From the NCBI RefSeq assembly GCF_047159865.1, contig NZ_AP038804.1, positions 2,287,110 through 2,351,109 of the forward strand: a DNA stretch of 64,000 bases, in the 5' to 3' direction. Under the pieces are notes generated by a model, which did not search any database, was not told the origin of the DNA, and saw only the letters and a program-made list of their open reading frames with translations. The stretch comes from JAIOSF01 sp047159865 (lineage in GTDB: Bacteria; Campylobacterota; Campylobacteria; Campylobacterales; Arcobacteraceae). The translations under genes and the position numbers were made by a program. Below, piece by piece: positions 9,323 through 16,595 of the stretch; the stretch's first letter is position 1, and every line of letters begins with the position of its first letter.

Positions 9323-9443
9323 CCTTTTAATTGCTTTAGCAATATATATTTATAGTAATATTAAAAAGAAAAAAGATCCTGATGCAATTAAAAAGATACC
9401 ATTTACAGATACACTAAAAAATACTAATACGAGGAAAAAATGA
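9300..9443 (+). CDS. Small single-pass membrane protein (47 residues)
   Basis: A short ORF starting MIELLGSSLLIALAIYIY, with one hydrophobic helix (about residues 3-19) followed by a Lys-rich tail (SNIKKKKDPDAIKKIP). Its start overlaps the end of the 9008 gene by 23 bp. Its TGA stop overlaps the ATG of the next gene in an ATGA arrangement (9440-9443), a classic sign of translational coupling. These overlaps on both sides make it more likely real than chance. Function unknown; the inside-positive rule suggests the tail lies in the cytoplasm. Confidence 0.5.
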   Translation: MIELLGSSLLIALAIYIYSNIKKKKDPDAIKKIPFTDTLKNTNTRKK

Positions 9444-9721
9444 AAAAAGCATTATATGATATAGGAATAAACGAACTACTAGTTTTTGACTTAGATAATT
9501 TAAGTTTTGAAGATGAAGAGTTTTTAGAACAATATGCTGCATTTGTAAACTATTCTAGCAAGTGTATTAGGTGTGAAACTATATGGGATCTAAATGATAT
9601 TTTAAGAGATAATTACATAGAAATCACTCATAATAATATAGATAAATTTTATGAACATATGGATGATGATAACAAGAAAAAATATGAAAAATTTTTAGTA
9701 AAACAAAAGAAAGAATTTTAA
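9440..9721 (+). CDS. Hypothetical acidic protein
   Basis: A 93-residue soluble protein with a GAGGA ribosome-binding site; I recognise no domain. It contains an acidic first half (DLDNLSFEDEEFLEQY) and a pair of cysteines in SSKCIRCET that could bind a metal or form a disulfide. The start overlaps the 47-residue membrane ORF by 4 bp and the stop lies one base before the ATG of the next gene, so the genes are almost certainly co-transcribed. Confidence 0.55.
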   Translation: MKKALYDIGINELLVFDLDNLSFEDEEFLEQYAAFVNYSSKCIRCETIWDLNDILRDNYIEITHNNIDKFYEHMDDDNKKKYEKFLVKQKKEF

Positions 9722-9722
9722 G

Positions 9723-9905
9723 ATGACACTAAGTAATATACCTTTATATATAATTTTTATAATTAGCTCATATCTATTTTCAATTGCAAATAGTATTGAA
9801 GTTTATATTATTGCTATTTTTTGTTTCAGTGTTGGCTTTTTTGTTTTATATGTGACAAAAAATAGAGATAGCAAACTAGCATTTCTCATTCAAAAATATT
9901 TGTAA
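9723..9905 (+). CDS. Small two-helix membrane protein
   Basis: 60 residues with two hydrophobic segments (about 5-20 and 26-45) and a cytoplasmic-looking tail TKNRDSKLAFLIQKYL. It begins one base after the stop of the previous gene. The last ~55 bp of its coding sequence recurs at 12607-12664, where it encodes TKDRDSKLAYLIQKYL without the rest of the gene. Function unknown. Confidence 0.5.
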   Translation: MTLSNIPLYIIFIISSYLFSIANSIEVYIIAIFCFSVGFFVLYVTKNRDSKLAFLIQKYL

Positions 9906-9910
9906 TTGTA
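9853..9910 (+). repeat. Direct repeat, copy 1 (3' end of the 9723 gene)
   Basis: These 58 bp match 12607-12664 at 54 positions by eye and cover the last codons and stop of the two-helix membrane gene. Together the copies bracket the XRE regulator and three lipoprotein genes. Confidence 0.75.
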
Positions 9911-9938
9911 TTAAGTAGATTAAAAAATACCCATAATC

Positions 9939-10193
9939 CTAGTTAACTATTGTATTTATATCAATATCTAAGTATTTTGAGATTCTTACTACATGCAGTA
10001 AATTAAAGTGTTTACCATTCTTATTATTTTCACAGTCACAATAAAAACTTACAGAATTAAATCCAATGTTTTCAGAAAATTTGAGTTGTGACATATTGTG
10101 TTCTTTTCTTAATTTTTTAACATTTTGAGAAACTTTTTTGTACAATTCATCTTCATCCTCAAGTACATCATCGATATTTTCATTAATTTTCAC
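9939..10193 (-). CDS. XRE-family helix-turn-helix regulator
   Basis: An 84-residue DNA-binding protein. After an acidic N-terminal tail (IDDVLEDEDELYKK), residues about 24-80 form a Cro/C1-type HTH: VKKLRKEHNMSQLKFSENIG, then NSVSFYCDCENNKNGK and the closing helix VVRISKYLDIDINTIV. The usual recognition-helix spacing is kept. It is divergent from the lipoprotein genes beginning at 10282, with 88 bp between the starts, and is a candidate regulator of them (inference from position). Confidence 0.75.
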   Translation of the reverse strand: MKINENIDDVLEDEDELYKKVSQNVKKLRKEHNMSQLKFSENIGFNSVSFYCDCENNKNGKHFNLLHVVRISKYLDIDINTIVN

Positions 10194-10281
10194 TAATTCA
10201 CCTTATGGTTAATTTTTATTTAAAGTGTATTGTTATATTATTTTTAAATCATTCAGCTATAGATGAATAAAAGGAATATAT

Positions 10282-10989
10282 ATGATTAAAAATACAAACT
10301 TATTAACAAAAACACTTCTTGCACTATCTTTAGGTGCTATTTTAAGTGGCTGTGGTACTGGAATTAAAAGCACGATGATTACTACTAAAAAAGATATCAA
10401 TGAAGATGGATACAATCTACTACAAAACAGTTCTAGGTGGTTTATAATTGATACAAACTCTCCAAACTATGAAAAATGGAAAAATGAACAGTTTATTAAT
10501 AAGTATGGTAAGAATAATATATCAAATATTTCAATCATAAATGATTGTTATCAAGATACTATTAGAGGAACATTTGAAGGAAGAAGAAGTCATGTTGCAT
10601 TGAGGAAATTTAATGAGTGTGTTCCTGAAACAAAAAGAGTAGGGGATAGTATTGTTGTTAATTTTAATGAAGATGGTATGATTGGAGAGATTGAGGTTAA
10701 CCCACTATCAAGCCAACTTGTTTCTGATTATTATTATGAAAATTACAAATCTAAATTTTTGACATTAATTGAATCAGGAGATACAGCAGAATTAACATCT
10801 TATGCAAGCTTAAGATGGCATTCAAGATATTCAGTAATTGGCTTGAAAGAAAGTAATACTTTTAGATTGAAAGAGATTAGAAAATCACTTGATAAATATG
10901 AAATTAGCTATACCTATCCCAAAGTTGAATCTGGATTACTTTCTGATGTAGATTGGTATAGAGCAATGCAGTCTAAAATAGCGGAGTAA
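10282..10989 (+). CDS. Hypothetical lipoprotein
   Basis: A 235-residue protein with a type II signal peptide: a hydrophobic run LLALSLGAIL and the lipobox LSGC around residue 24, after which it would be lipid-anchored. A repeated Cys/Trp pattern follows (NDCYQDT, NECVPET). No family recognised. A good AAAGGA ribosome-binding site sits before the ATG. The next lipoprotein gene starts 6 bp after its stop, so the two form an operon. Confidence 0.65.
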   Translation: MIKNTNLLTKTLLALSLGAILSGCGTGIKSTMITTKKDINEDGYNLLQNSSRWFIIDTNSPNYEKWKNEQFINKYGKNNISNISIINDCYQDTIRGTFEGRRSHVALRKFNECVPETKRVGDSIVVNFNEDGMIGEIEVNPLSSQLVSDYYYENYKSKFLTLIESGDTAELTSYASLRWHSRYSVIGLKESNTFRLKEIRKSLDKYEISYTYPKVESGLLSDVDWYRAMQSKIAE

Positions 10990-10995
10990 TATATT

Positions 10996-11661
10996 ATGTT
11001 AAAGTATTTTGTTTTACTAAGTGTTATTTTCTTTAGTGGATGTTCTTTTAATGGTATACATAATATAGAACTAAATAGTATTAACTATAAAAGTTTTGAT
11101 TATATAAATGTTGTAAAAAGAGATACATACATTAAAACAAAACTAGAGTTCAAATTTTTAGGAAATAAAGATCAAGAAGATCTCATTGTATTAGTAAAAT
11201 CAAAGGGTAAATATAGACTTAAAGATTTAAAGTCAATAATATTTGCATCGAAGAAATTAACAGTAAAACCAAATAATTGTAATTTAATAGATTCAAATAA
11301 TGAAGCTGTTGCACAATGTACCTATAATAAAAATGAGTTTTTTAAGATTTTAAATGGGAAATCTTTTTATATTTTATTTAATACCAAATCAGGATCTGCA
11401 AAGTACACAACTACTGTATCTACAAAATATAATCTAAGTAAAGGAACATTAGATTATTGTGTTACATATACTAGAAATATGATTACATATTTTCCAAACG
11501 ATGACTACAATAAAATCTATTATGATTGTTTGAACTCTTTTTCAAGTCAAACTGAATCATCAGAGAAAACTGGTGGAGGTTCAGGCTTTCAAGTAAGCTA
11601 CTCTACATATGGTAATAAGCTATCCAAAAGGCTTCATTCGTTATCTTTGGAATTAGACTAA
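10996..11661 (+). CDS. Hypothetical lipoprotein
   Basis: 221 residues with a short signal peptide and the lipobox FSGC at about residue 16. The mature part is beta-rich and polar, with three cysteines in the middle (NNCNLID, AQCTYN, LDYCVTY, YDCLNSF) that could pair in the periplasm. No known domain identified. It follows the 10282 gene by 6 bp with a GGAG ribosome-binding site and precedes the broken lipoprotein gene at 11674 by 12 bp, giving a three-gene lipoprotein operon. Confidence 0.65.
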   Translation: MLKYFVLLSVIFFSGCSFNGIHNIELNSINYKSFDYINVVKRDTYIKTKLEFKFLGNKDQEDLIVLVKSKGKYRLKDLKSIIFASKKLTVKPNNCNLIDSNNEAVAQCTYNKNEFFKILNGKSFYILFNTKSGSAKYTTTVSTKYNLSKGTLDYCVTYTRNMITYFPNDDYNKIYYDCLNSFSSQTESSEKTGGGSGFQVSYSTYGNKLSKRLHSLSLELD

Positions 11662-11673
11662 ATAAGGAAAAAT

Positions 11674-12558
11674 ATGTATAAATTTAAAAATGTAGCTTTA
11701 ATCAGTTTAATAATAGTTTTTTTGTTAAACGGTTGCGTAAGCCGTGATTATATAATGAATAAAAAGGGTGAGGTTGTAAAATCAACTTTTATTAATCAAA
11801 ATGGTAATGGTGCTTTATGACTTCAAGATAGAGAATATCCTAAAAAAGGCTATGGAACAATAGTATTTTTTAGATCACCTTTTATGTCGGATAGGGTGTT
11901 GGAACCTGAGAAATTATTTGCTAATGGAAAATTTGTTACCGATATGAAACAATTTGGATTTTATCCTTTTCATGCAAAAGCTGGTCATTACACATTTACA
12001 TTAGGTGATGCAGCACCCGAAGATGTTTATTATAAAGATGATCAAGTAATATCAGGTGAATTAAAAGATGGTGATATTTTTTATGTGGAACTAGGTGGTA
12101 AGATAAAAATGTCTGTATTTAGTCGCAATGCACGAGCAACTTTTAAAAAACTATCTCCTTATCATATAAAATTTAATGTTAATAGATATGCTGCTTCTGA
12201 GGGTTTTTATCCTTATTCACGAACACATAATAATTTATTTAGAAAAGATTATAGATTGTCTGCTACAAACAAAAGAGATATTCAAGGCTTAGTGAAACTA
12301 AAAAAAGACACTACTGTTAATAGTGCTTTTGTAATAGAAAAACAAACTGTTTTAGATGGTGCTACAGGTATGTTAGAGGGTGTAAAAGCTAGTGTGTCAA
12401 ATAATGGTGCAGATATGTTAAGTAATGGAATTGAGGGTGCAGTTGTTTTAGCTATTCCATCCATGGTAAAAGCTTCTGCAACTTCTGAATTTAAAGATGA
12501 TTATCTTGAGTATGTAGGAACTAAAAACGGTTATGATATGGATTATATATTTGAATAA
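11674..12558 (+). pseudogene. Lipoprotein gene interrupted by an in-frame TGA (DUF2846-like)
   Basis: A single frame of 295 codons starts at an ATG with an AAGGA ribosome-binding site, encodes a signal peptide with lipobox LNGC near residue 21, and is interrupted at codon 49 by TGA (11818-11820). It then continues open to a TAA at 12558. The downstream part (GYGTIVFFRSPF..., LFANGKFV, FHAKAGHYTFTLG) resembles the DUF2846 fold, in which a name-giving NGK and a GxY/GxH step are conserved. The second half alone has an ATG at 11884 but no ribosome-binding site or signal peptide, so it is unlikely to be a separate gene. Best explanation: a nonsense mutation in a formerly intact lipoprotein gene, or a sequencing error. 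Confidence 0.7.
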
Positions 12559-12606
12559 GATTTATTGAAATATTGTATTTTGCTGTTTGCTTTTTTTGTT
12601 AATTTA

Positions 12607-12664
12607 TGACAAAAGATAGAGACAGCAAACTAGCATATCTCATTCAAAAATATTTGTAATTATA
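12607..12664 (+). repeat. Direct repeat, copy 2 (remnant of the two-helix membrane gene)
   Basis: A 58-bp match to 9853-9910 (54 identical by eye). It encodes only the last 16 residues and stop of the 9723 protein; the sequence before it has lost the frame. This is a gene fragment left by duplication or insertion. Confidence 0.75.
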
Positions 12665-13117
12665 AAACAAATAATATGTGTTAAAAAAATCAAAATACTC
12701 AAGTTTAAAGACATGTATTTGATGTCTATACAAAAGATTTAACGTAGTACCTTCTTACGGAATGACCTCTATATTTATAGACGCTAGTAAATCTCATTTC
12801 GTCTAAGAAATTATCATTAAAGAAAATCACACCCTTATGCTGCCTGTACGGAGCAAAATAAATTATAAAATAATATAAAATTGTACATAAATGCATAAAG
12901 TTTTAATTTCGAAAAATCAAATAACTTTTCTTCTATTCTATTACATAAAATAATAGATAAAGTATCACAACATTTAAGCTAGAAGCAAACATAAAAGTGT
13001 GAAGTATTTTTAATCAGAAAACTGATCATAACTTTATTAAAGAAAATACTCTAAATTAAAATAAAGCTCATAAGTATTTAAACTTACTATATCACTGTAA
13101 TACAATTTATTATGAAT

Positions 13118-13225
13118 AATAAAACGTTCTATTACCGATTTTAATCTCCAAAAAAGATTACTAAATTATTTGTAACAAATAATTGTTCTATTTACGGCTA
13201 TGCCTCTTTTGGATTACTAGTTTTA
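13118..13225. repeat. Structured ~107-bp repeat, copy 1
   Basis: Matches 13347-13452 closely (begins AATAAAACGTTCTATTA and ends GGATTACTAGTTTTA). Each copy has the motif GTTCTATTWAC twice, about 57-60 bp apart. Between them are self-complementary stretches (TCCAAAAGA with TCTTTTGGA, ATTATTT with AAATAAT), so single strands could fold. This copy has a 2-bp insertion in the first arm (TCCAAAAAAGA). Confidence 0.65.
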
Positions 13226-13346
13226 TATCATCAATAATTAATGATAAATTACATAAGTTAGATAAAACGATATTAAATCTTAAATAACTAAATTTTTAAA
13301 GTGATTCAGCACTGTATCTTTCAATATTTCTATTTTCAATATTAGC

Positions 13347-13452
13347 AATAAAACGTTCTATTAACGAACTTAATCTCCAAAAGATTACTAAATTATTTAC
13401 AATAAATAATCGTTCTATTAACGGCAATGCCTCTTTTGGATTACTAGTTTTA
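13347..13452. repeat. Structured ~107-bp repeat, copy 2
   Basis: The better-preserved copy. Arms TCCAAAAGA (about 13375-13383) and TCTTTTGGA (about 13432-13440) are exact complements, with a nested ATTATTT/AAATAAT pair. CGTTCTATTAACG occurs at 13354-13366 and again at 13411-13423. The copies lie 229 bp apart on the same strand. Confidence 0.65.
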
Positions 13453-13684
13453 CTGAAACAATAAAAAAGAAATATTAAATTTGTAGATGAAACTCTACTG
13501 GTCACTTTTACTGCGATACATTTAGCAAAAAACCATGCGTTCAAAAGCAGAAGCTTGAACTAAGGGATATGTTAGATAAAAACTAACAAAAATAAAATAA
13601 TAATATATAATGGAAAATTCTAACATAATTTACAAGAAGAGTCAACACAAATCAAACTCAAAAATTTTCAAAACCAAGCTGGCT

Positions 13685-13728
13685 GAGCCGTTAATATGAC
13701 AAATTAACATTTGTCTTATTAACGGCTC
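13685..13728. repeat. Long imperfect hairpin sharing the ATTAACGGC motif
   Basis: GAGCCGTTAATA (13685-13696) pairs exactly with TATTAACGGCTC (13717-13728). After a 2-bp mismatch, ACAAAT pairs with ATTTGT around a TAAC loop. The right arm contains the TTATTAACGGC also found in the 107-bp repeats. There is no T-run, so it is unlikely to be only a terminator; a protein-binding or recombination site is possible. Confidence 0.6.
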
Positions 13729-13922
13729 AATACTCCGAAACACCTTTTAAAATCTTGCATCATCAAACTCAACTTACTTTAACATTTGACAATTACACTT
13801 GACAATAAAATTATAAGAAAAAATAATAGTAAATTTAAAAAATCATAGCTCTAAAATGTATCGGTAAATTTAGTAAATTATTGAAAAAGTTATATTTGAA
13901 GTAAAATAGTAGAGTAGAGAAT

Positions 13923-14834
13923 CTATCGTGATTGGATATAAAGTTTAGTTATCTCTCCACGGTTATGAGCCATATTTTGAGAAGTTTTTAATAAGCTTTT
14001 TTCATTAGAAAGTCCAGATTTTAAATTATTTGAGAAATCTTTTTTTGCCCAAGAGTGGCGAAGACCATGAGTGCCAGACCAAGAAATATTATTTTCTTTC
14101 GCGACCTTTTTCATGTCACGATAGAATGTTTTATATGTTATATTATAAATATTTGATTCGACAGCTTTTTTGATTTTATTATACAGATTAGGATCAATTT
14201 CTTTGATAAAAACTTTGCCCCCTTTGCTGCGAAATTTGATTTCATTATTAGATAATAGCTGATTTTTTTTTATGTGAATTGCATCATTTACCCTTATACC
14301 TGTTTTCATCATTAATTCAACTTGTAAGGAACTTCTTTTTGCAATTTTTGAGAGAAAAATATTTGAATTTGCGTAGCTTTTTATTTTTGATTTATCTGTT
14401 TTTACAGCAATTTTATTTGCTTTTTCTCGGAGTTCTTTTATTTTTTCTTTTGAGAAAAGAAGTTTGTTTTCTTTTGCAGTTCTGCTGTAAAATGTTTGAT
14501 TTAATGCATGTTGAATTTTCATAATATGAGATAAGCTTGCAGAGATGCTTTTGTTTGTAATACCTTTTTTTATTTTCTCATTTATATACTTTTCTATTAT
14601 TTCATTGTTGATTTTTTCTAAATCTTTAATACCATTTTCTTTTGAAAATTGAGCTAATGACATAGCAGTATTTTTAACAGCTTTATCGTAATTATTTGAA
14701 TGAATTAGATTAGAAACTTGGTGATTATTTTCACCTTTTATATTTGAAGTTTTTATTGTTTGGTATTTTGAAACACCGTGCCCAGTGAGCTCTTTCATGA
14801 CTTGATTAACTTGATAATTAATACTTCCTTTCAT
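13923..14834 (-). CDS. Tyrosine recombinase
   Basis: A 303-residue site-specific recombinase. The N-terminal half (about 45-140) is a SAM-like core-binding domain. The catalytic half has Arg in MKTGIRVNDAIHI (near 183), Lys in RSKGGKVFI, the H-x-x-R box as THGLRHSWAK (near 255-263), MAHNRG in place of the usual LGH, and the nucleophile Tyr in ITKLYIQSR at the extreme C terminus. It is short and lacks an obvious arm-type DNA-binding domain, so it is not a standard phage integrase. It is the last gene of a minus-strand operon beginning at 16370, abutting the upstream gene with no gap. Downstream are repeats and a hairpin that could be its targets (inference). Confidence 0.85.
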   Translation of the reverse strand: MKGSINYQVNQVMKELTGHGVSKYQTIKTSNIKGENNHQVSNLIHSNNYDKAVKNTAMSLAQFSKENGIKDLEKINNEIIEKYINEKIKKGITNKSISASLSHIMKIQHALNQTFYSRTAKENKLLFSKEKIKELREKANKIAVKTDKSKIKSYANSNIFLSKIAKRSSLQVELMMKTGIRVNDAIHIKKNQLLSNNEIKFRSKGGKVFIKEIDPNLYNKIKKAVESNIYNITYKTFYRDMKKVAKENNISWSGTHGLRHSWAKKDFSNNLKSGLSNEKSLLKTSQNMAHNRGEITKLYIQSR

Positions 14835-15287
14835 CTAATATTCATCCAGTTCTAGTTCAGAAAATGAACAGCATTTGAATAGATATTCGAGTTTATCTAT
14901 CATTATTTTTGCAGTTAATTTATCAATATTTATTGTATCATTTATAAGCAAATTTGGAATATTATTTATTGAAGAAATAGTGAAAATTAAACTATTTTCA
15001 AATTTATATTCAAGTTTTGAGTTTAATTTATTATTTGTAAATTCAATTAATAATCTTGAAAATACTTTAATATCTAAACCTTTAAACAAAATGATAACTT
15101 TGTCATTTTCTGTTTGTAAATTTACATTAACAAGTCTTTTCAAGTGTCGTGTTCTTTTGATGATTTGATAATCGTTCACTTTCCGATTTTGTGAATCTAA
15201 AGTCACGGGAGATAAATAGTTGTTTTCTTCTTTTCTGATTTCAATTTGAGCAAAAAATTGCTCAAATAATTTTATATTTACTTCCAT
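14835..15287 (-). CDS. Hypothetical protein in the recombinase operon
   Basis: 150 residues, no family recognised. The protein looks alpha/beta and soluble, with a central segment NLQTENDKVIILFKGLDIKV and a hydrophobic beta-like run SLIFTISSINNIPNLLI; there is no signal peptide or membrane span. Its stop is immediately followed by the recombinase ATG, indicating tight translational coupling, so it may assist recombination. That role is inferred only from position. Confidence 0.6.
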   Translation of the reverse strand: MEVNIKLFEQFFAQIEIRKEENNYLSPVTLDSQNRKVNDYQIIKRTRHLKRLVNVNLQTENDKVIILFKGLDIKVFSRLLIEFTNNKLNSKLEYKFENSLIFTISSINNIPNLLINDTINIDKLTAKIMIDKLEYLFKCCSFSELELDEY

Positions 15288-15296
15288 GTTTTGTCT

Positions 15297-15686
15297 TTAC
15301 AAGTAATTAAGAACAGAGCATGGGAATTTAGTTTGTTCAACAATATAATCAATATGATGATCTTCATTATGACTAATTTCAAGTCGATCCAAAAGTTCAC
15401 TGTAATTGCTATCATAGTTGCATTCGTCAATCTTCATAAATTTTCTTGCGATATAGTCTTCACTTGGGATTATCCATTCTCGAATCTGCACTGAAACTAT
15501 TTTAATGACATTTTGTAAAATCTCTATCTCTTCTTCACTCCAATTCTCATTTTCAACAGCTCGAATATGAATATATAGATTATGATTACTGATAATCAAA
15601 AATGGTGTTTGTTTTTCTTTTTCAAAACTTCTTGCATATTTAATTAACTTATTCACTGTTTCTAACTCTTTGTTTTTATTTTCCAT
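15297..15686 (-). CDS. Hypothetical protein in the recombinase operon
   Basis: 129 residues, acidic overall, with a helical N terminus (ELETVNKLIKYARSFEKE), a beta-like centre FLIISNHNLYIHIRAVEN, and a Trp-rich acidic helix NWSEEEIEIL. No known motif recognised. It lies 9 bp upstream of the next operon gene and 10 bp downstream of the 135-residue gene. Confidence 0.6.
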   Translation of the reverse strand: MENKNKELETVNKLIKYARSFEKEKQTPFLIISNHNLYIHIRAVENENWSEEEIEILQNVIKIVSVQIREWIIPSEDYIARKFMKIDECNYDSNYSELLDRLEISHNEDHHIDYIVEQTKFPCSVLNYL

Positions 15687-15696
15687 AATTTTTCCT

Positions 15697-16104
15697 TTAA
15701 TTTTTGTTGATTTTTTCTTCTTCGTATAACATTTTTATGTATTTTCTAATCGTTTCGTGGCTACACTTAAAGCGATGTAGTTCCCAAAGTAGTTTTCGCA
15801 TTTTTCTCATTGATATTCCTTTTTGAATCCACATATTTAGTTCAGATTGAAACAAATATAATTTATTAAGAGTTGGACTATTTTGTTTTATTTTTGCATT
15901 TTTAATCTCCAATTCATTAATTTTTATCTTTTTAGATTTTGCATTTGTTGCATTAATAAGCGAATTTTCAAATGCACTAATTTCACTAATTCCCAAATTT
16001 TTTTGAATCTCATAACTTCTAAGTACTCTTTTAAATTTTTCAGTAAATAATTTTTCGGATTGATTTTGATTTTTTTCATAAAAAATTTCAAATGCTTTTT
16101 TCAT
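15697..16104 (-). CDS. Hypothetical protein with C-terminal HTH-like segment
   Basis: 135 residues, very basic (many Lys and Arg). The C-terminal part, ISMRKMRKLLWELHRFKCSH followed by ETIRKYIKMLYEEE, has the shape of a helix-turn-helix with a short turn and a second amphipathic helix, as in resolvase or plasmid-type DNA-binding proteins. Direct DNA contact in the recombinase operon is therefore likely, but no family is recognised. It is preceded by the 83-residue HTH gene 14 bp upstream. Confidence 0.55.
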   Translation of the reverse strand: MKKAFEIFYEKNQNQSEKLFTEKFKRVLRSYEIQKNLGISEISAFENSLINATNAKSKKIKINELEIKNAKIKQNSPTLNKLYLFQSELNMWIQKGISMRKMRKLLWELHRFKCSHETIRKYIKMLYEEEKINKN

Positions 16105-16118
16105 ATTTCTAGCCCTTC

Positions 16119-16370
16119 TTATTCAGCCAAAAACTTAGCAATATCATATATATCAAACTGATATGTATAATAATTTGATCCACTTCGCTGATGTGCTTCT
16201 TTTAGAGATATTTTTGGGATTTTATGCAAATTATTTGCTTTTACAATTCGTGCAAATGTAGCTCGACTAATATTTATACATTGAAGCATCTCTCCCACAT
16301 TTAACTTTTGTTTATCTGGAAACTTTTGTTCAATTTTTTCAAGATAAAATTCAAATTTTTCTTTATACAT
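16119..16370 (-). CDS. Small helix-turn-helix protein, possible excisionase/regulator
   Basis: 83 residues. LNVGEMLQCINISRATFARI is a clear helix-turn-helix of the type found in excisionases and AlpA/MerR-like proteins (a first helix, a turn around CINI, and the recognition helix SRATFARIV). It is the first gene of the recombinase operon, and a palindrome lies just upstream of it. By analogy with Xis/AlpA proteins it may control recombinase expression or direction; that is inference. Confidence 0.6.
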   Translation of the reverse strand: MYKEKFEFYLEKIEQKFPDKQKLNVGEMLQCINISRATFARIVKANNLHKIPKISLKEAHQRSGSNYYTYQFDIYDIAKFLAE

Positions 16371-16399
16371 TTTTTAATACCTTATTCTTTTATGGACAT

Positions 16400-16423
16400 G
16401 TTCATAATTTGCAACTTATGAAC
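16400..16423. promoter_or_regulatory. Palindrome upstream of the recombinase operon
   Basis: GTTCATAA-N8-TTATGAAC, exact arms, 30 bp upstream of the first gene of the minus-strand operon. It is a candidate operator for the small HTH protein. The remaining bases to 16595 show nothing else I can support. Confidence 0.45.
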
Positions 16424-16595
16424 GACAAAATAATATTATTTCTTCTAATCTGATGAAAGTATATCAATATTGATAAATTGTATAAACCCTTTTGTTAGGG
16501 CTTTTATAGTTTACTACAGGTCTTTTGAAGTTGATAGATAAGGTATTATCAGGGTTTAAACCGAAGTAGCTTTAAAATAATTTAAATTAAGTATT

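Larger units (their letters stand above)
12559..13922. other. Long non-coding stretch of the island
   Basis: About 1.36 kb without a credible gene. It holds, in order: a remnant of the 9723 membrane gene (12607-12664), AT-rich sequence with no pattern I could name (12665-13117), two ~107-bp structured repeats (13118-13225 and 13347-13452), and a 44-bp hairpin (13685-13728). It lies downstream of a convergent tyrosine recombinase operon, so it may contain recombination sites. An 82-codon minus-strand ORF at 13296-13544 lies partly in the second repeat and is probably accidental. Confidence 0.6.

Noticed and set aside
11818..11820. TGA read as selenocysteine
   Set aside because: No SECIS-like stem loop was seen directly after the codon and lipoprotein of this type is not a known selenoprotein; nonsense mutation is simpler.
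13296..13544. 82-codon minus-strand ORF with repeated LIERL/LIERF segments in the second 107-bp repeat
   Set aside because: It covers the structured repeat and extra copies of the motif; copy 1 of the repeat has stops in the same frame, and no ribosome-binding site or known family is evident.
13118..13728. Integron attC sites
   Set aside because: The repeats fold and share an ATTAACGGC motif, but the attC consensus ends (RYYYAAC and GTTRRRY) do not match in the right orientation and the recombinase lacks the IntI-specific insertion.
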